In this document: positions 61,811-64,000 of the stretch, in pieces
Layout: every line of letters begins with the position of its first letter
Numbering within the stretch: position 1 is the stretch's first letter
DNA from: Gemmatimonadota bacterium
GTDB taxonomy: Bacteria > Gemmatimonadota > Gemmatimonadetes > Gemmatimonadales > Gemmatimonadaceae
DNA: 64,000 bases
Direction: 5' to 3'
Assembly: GCA_040388625.1 (NCBI GenBank)
Contig: JAZKBK010000006.1
Coordinates: forward strand, 296,702 to 360,701
Notes under the pieces: generated by a model
Databases searched by the model: none
Seen by the model: only the letters and a program-made list of their open reading frames with translations
Told to the model about the DNA's origin: nothing
Program-made: the position numbers and the translations under genes

Positions 61811-64000
61811 ATGTCGACACTCACACTCCCGCACGCAGAACCATCGCTGGAAGTTCAGACGGCGATTCGTGACCTCACCGACGTCACCCGCGCTGACTTG
61901 CCAGTGGTCGGCGGGAAAGGCGCCAATCTCGGTGAAATGATTCACGTGGGACTGCCCGTCCCAACAGGCTTTGTCATCACGGTCGATGGTTACGCCCACT
62001 TTCGAAACGCATCCGGCATCGCTGGCCAGGTGGACGCGCTGCTGCGATCGGTGCCGGTGAATGACCCCTCCGCCCTGCAGGAGCTGTCGACGCGGCTTCG
62101 AGGCCTCGTGCTCCGAGCAGCAATTCCTGACGACCTGGCCGACTCGATCCACGACGCATATGAGCGACTGAGCGCTGCCGCACAATCGAATGCAACCGGA
62201 ACACCCGATGTCATGGTTGCGGTGCGCTCCTCGGCGACTGCAGAGGATACCACCGCCTTCTCGTTCGCTGGAATGTTCGAGAGCGTGCTCGGCGTGCAGG
62301 GCTTCACGGCACTGGCTGATGCGATCCGCGTCTGCTGGGCCTCGACATTCGGGGCACGAGTGCTGTATTACCGCCTGACACGCGGTATGCCTTCAGAAAT
62401 GCCTGTTGCGGTGATCGTGCAGCAGATGATTGCGTCCGAAAAGTCCGGTGTGATCTTCACAGTCGACCCGGCAACCAGAGACGCCACGCACGTGGTGATC
62501 GAGGCCGCGTGGGGAGTTGGCGAGGTTGTGGTGGGCGGCCAGGTTACGCCGGACCATTACGTGGTCGACAAGGCGACGGGCCGAGTAATCGAACGGACCA
62601 CGCCGCGAAAGGATTTTCTGATCGAGCCGCTGCCGACAGGCGGCATGCACCAGGTCGATCTCTCCACCGACCCTCGAATGAACGCGCCGGTTCTCGGTGA
62701 CGCCGAGATCGCCGAGCTGGTGTCGCTGGCACGCAAGAGTGAAACGCACTACGGAGCACCGCAGGACATGGAGTTCGCAATCGCCAACTCGCGAATCTAT
62801 CTCACTCAAACGCGGCCGATCACCACGCTGACACCGGCTGCAACGCCATCTGTCGCGGCCACCTCGGCCGCGCCAGCATCCGGTCCAGCGCCCGTGCTGC
62901 ATGGAATGGGCGCAAGCCCCGGAATGGGAACCGGACCTGTCAGAATCCTGCAGGCAGTGAGCGAGTCCGCCGCACTTCGTCCAGGCGAGATCCTGGTAAC
63001 CCGGATGACGTCTCCCGATTGGGTCCCGCTCATGCGTCGCGCAGCGGGAATCGTTACTGATGAGGGCGGCATGACATCGCACGCCGCAATCGTGTCGCGC
63101 GAGCTCGGTATTCCATGCGTCGTGGGCACCCGCGACGCTACACGAATACTGCATGACGGGATGGTCGTTACCGTCAATGGCCGCGAAGGAACAGTGACGG
63201 AGGGAGCCTCACCCCCGGCAGCCAGTGCACCGCATCCCACGCCGCGCGAGGGAGCGATCTCCACCGGGGCGAGCGCGCCAATCGTTACGGCGACGCGCCT
63301 GTACGTGAATCTCGCGGAGCCCGAGCGTGCGGCCGACATCGCGCAACGCGACGTCGATGGTGTTGGATTGCTGAGAGCCGAGTTCATGATGCTGTCCGCG
63401 CTCGACGGGATGCACCCCCGCGAGATGCTCGCGCGTGGCGGCGGTGACGACTTCGTTCGACGGATGGCGGAGAAGCTGCATCTCTTCGCATCTGCGTTCG
63501 ACCCGCGACCGGTGATCTACCGTGCGATGGACTTTCGGTCCAACGAGTTTCGCAAACTGACCGGCGGAGCGGCGCACGAGCCCGAGGAGGAGAATCCGAT
63601 GATCGGTTATCGCGGGTGCTTTCGCTACACCCGTGAGCCCGACCTCTTCGCACTGGAGCTGCGCGCGCTGTCTGAAGTGCGCAAGGATTTCTCGAATCTG
63701 CATCTCATGCTCCCCTTTGTCCGCACCGGCTGGGAGATGACTGCGTGCCGCGCTCTGATCGATGCAAGTCCGCTTGGAAAGGACCGCCGCATGCAGCTCT
63801 GGATCATGGCGGAGGTACCCTCGGTCGTGAGCTGGATGGAAGATTACGCGCGCGCGGGTGTAACCGGCGTGTCGATCGGTTCGAATGATCTCACGCAACT
63901 GATGCTTGGCGTCGACCGCGACAGTGCAATGCTGGCGCCATTCTACGACGAGCGCGACCGGGCCGTGCTCGATGCCATCCATACGATCATTACAAGATCG
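61811..64000 (+). CDS. ppsA: Phosphoenolpyruvate synthase, 3' end cut by window
   Basis: Converts pyruvate, ATP and water to PEP, AMP and phosphate (gluconeogenesis). 730 codons are visible with no stop, against roughly 790 in E. coli. The ATP-grasp domain starts VVGGKGANLGEMIHVGLPVPTGFVIT, with AVRSSATAEDTTAFSFAGMFES and VDPATRDATHVVIEAAWGVGE. The swivelling phosphohistidine domain has GGMTSHAAIVSRELGIPCV with the catalytic His. The TIM barrel runs through MDFRSNEFRKL, ENPMIGYRG and GSNDLTQLMLGVDRDS, and the final Cys region lies past the window. ATG 61811 follows GAGGATT. Confidence 0.95.
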   Translation, partial: MSTLTLPHAEPSLEVQTAIRDLTDVTRADLPVVGGKGANLGEMIHVGLPVPTGFVITVDGYAHFRNASGIAGQVDALLRSVPVNDPSALQELSTRLRGLVLRAAIPDDLADSIHDAYERLSAAAQSNATGTPDVMVAVRSSATAEDTTAFSFAGMFESVLGVQGFTALADAIRVCWASTFGARVLYYRLTRGMPSEMPVAVIVQQMIASEKSGVIFTVDPATRDATHVVIEAAWGVGEVVVGGQVTPDHYVVDKATGRVIERTTPRKDFLIEPLPTGGMHQVDLSTDPRMNAPVLGDAEIAELVSLARKSETHYGAPQDMEFAIANSRIYLTQTRPITTLTPAATPSVAATSAAPASGPAPVLHGMGASPGMGTGPVRILQAVSESAALRPGEILVTRMTSPDWVPLMRRAAGIVTDEGGMTSHAAIVSRELGIPCVVGTRDATRILHDGMVVTVNGREGTVTEGASPPAASAPHPTPREGAISTGASAPIVTATRLYVNLAEPERAADIAQRDVDGVGLLRAEFMMLSALDGMHPREMLARGGGDDFVRRMAEKLHLFASAFDPRPVIYRAMDFRSNEFRKLTGGAAHEPEEENPMIGYRGCFRYTREPDLFALELRALSEVRKDFSNLHLMLPFVRTGWEMTACRALIDASPLGKDRRMQLWIMAEVPSVVSWMEDYARAGVTGVSIGSNDLTQLMLGVDRDSAMLAPFYDERDRAVLDAIHTIITRS

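Overview
The window looks like chromosomal DNA of a Gemmatimonadota bacterium. It is a high-GC, diderm genome with an Omp85/TamB pair, TonB receptors carrying carboxypeptidase-regulatory domains, LytTR signalling and a long-form IspH. Twelve genes have a TAnnTT hexamer only 5-8 nt (about 8-13 nt at one site) before the start codon. That motif recalls the promoters of Bacteroidota, a sister group in the FCB superphylum. The phylum is inferred from gene content and was not tested by a search. I saw no rRNA, tRNA, prophage or defence island.

Layout. 1-8620: rho with a long disordered N-terminus, then an Omp85 protein and tamB (outer-membrane assembly). 8614-12721: a DUF2231 membrane protein, a cupredoxin lipoprotein, a LytTR regulator with its LytS-type kinase, and a divergent exported protein. 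12724-19777: an M20 dipeptidase diverging from a DUF255 protein, acyl-CoA dehydrogenase, AroH chorismate mutase, a LolA-like protein and an AcvB/VirJ hydrolase. 19771-23969: a minus-strand NAD operon, nadB-nadA-nadC, followed by a 57-residue zinc ribbon with a TTG start and a DUF488 protein. 24090-31564: a large exported alpha/beta-hydrolase-like protein, then a four-gene BMP-type nucleoside ABC transporter. 31741-33119: a 53-codon ORF overlapping an MFS exporter.

33151-34440 is the most unusual stretch. A REP-associated tyrosine transposase (RAYT) sits between 87-bp inverted repeats and arrays of ~61-bp repeats carrying a perfect 20-bp palindrome. Solo palindromes recur at 38165 and 52513. 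34405-38115: 5-oxoprolinase genes pxpABC and a divergent MHS transporter. 38209-45543: a TonB-plug protein with no barrel, then thiolase, two unknown proteins, 3-hydroxyacyl-CoA dehydrogenase and an FAD-linked oxidase. 45595-50659: thyX, a VOC protein and a TonB receptor with a C-terminal extension. 50731-55713: a small hypothetical, ispH, gmhA and a DEAH-like helicase whose 3' end overlaps gmhA. 55747-59948: the biotin operon bioF-bioA-bioD-bioB, where bioF has no normal start codon for its conserved N-terminus. 60012-64000: two envelope proteins and a ppsA cut off by the window end.

Most of the window is core metabolism and envelope biogenesis in compact operons. The RAYT/REP module is the only clear mobile-type DNA.
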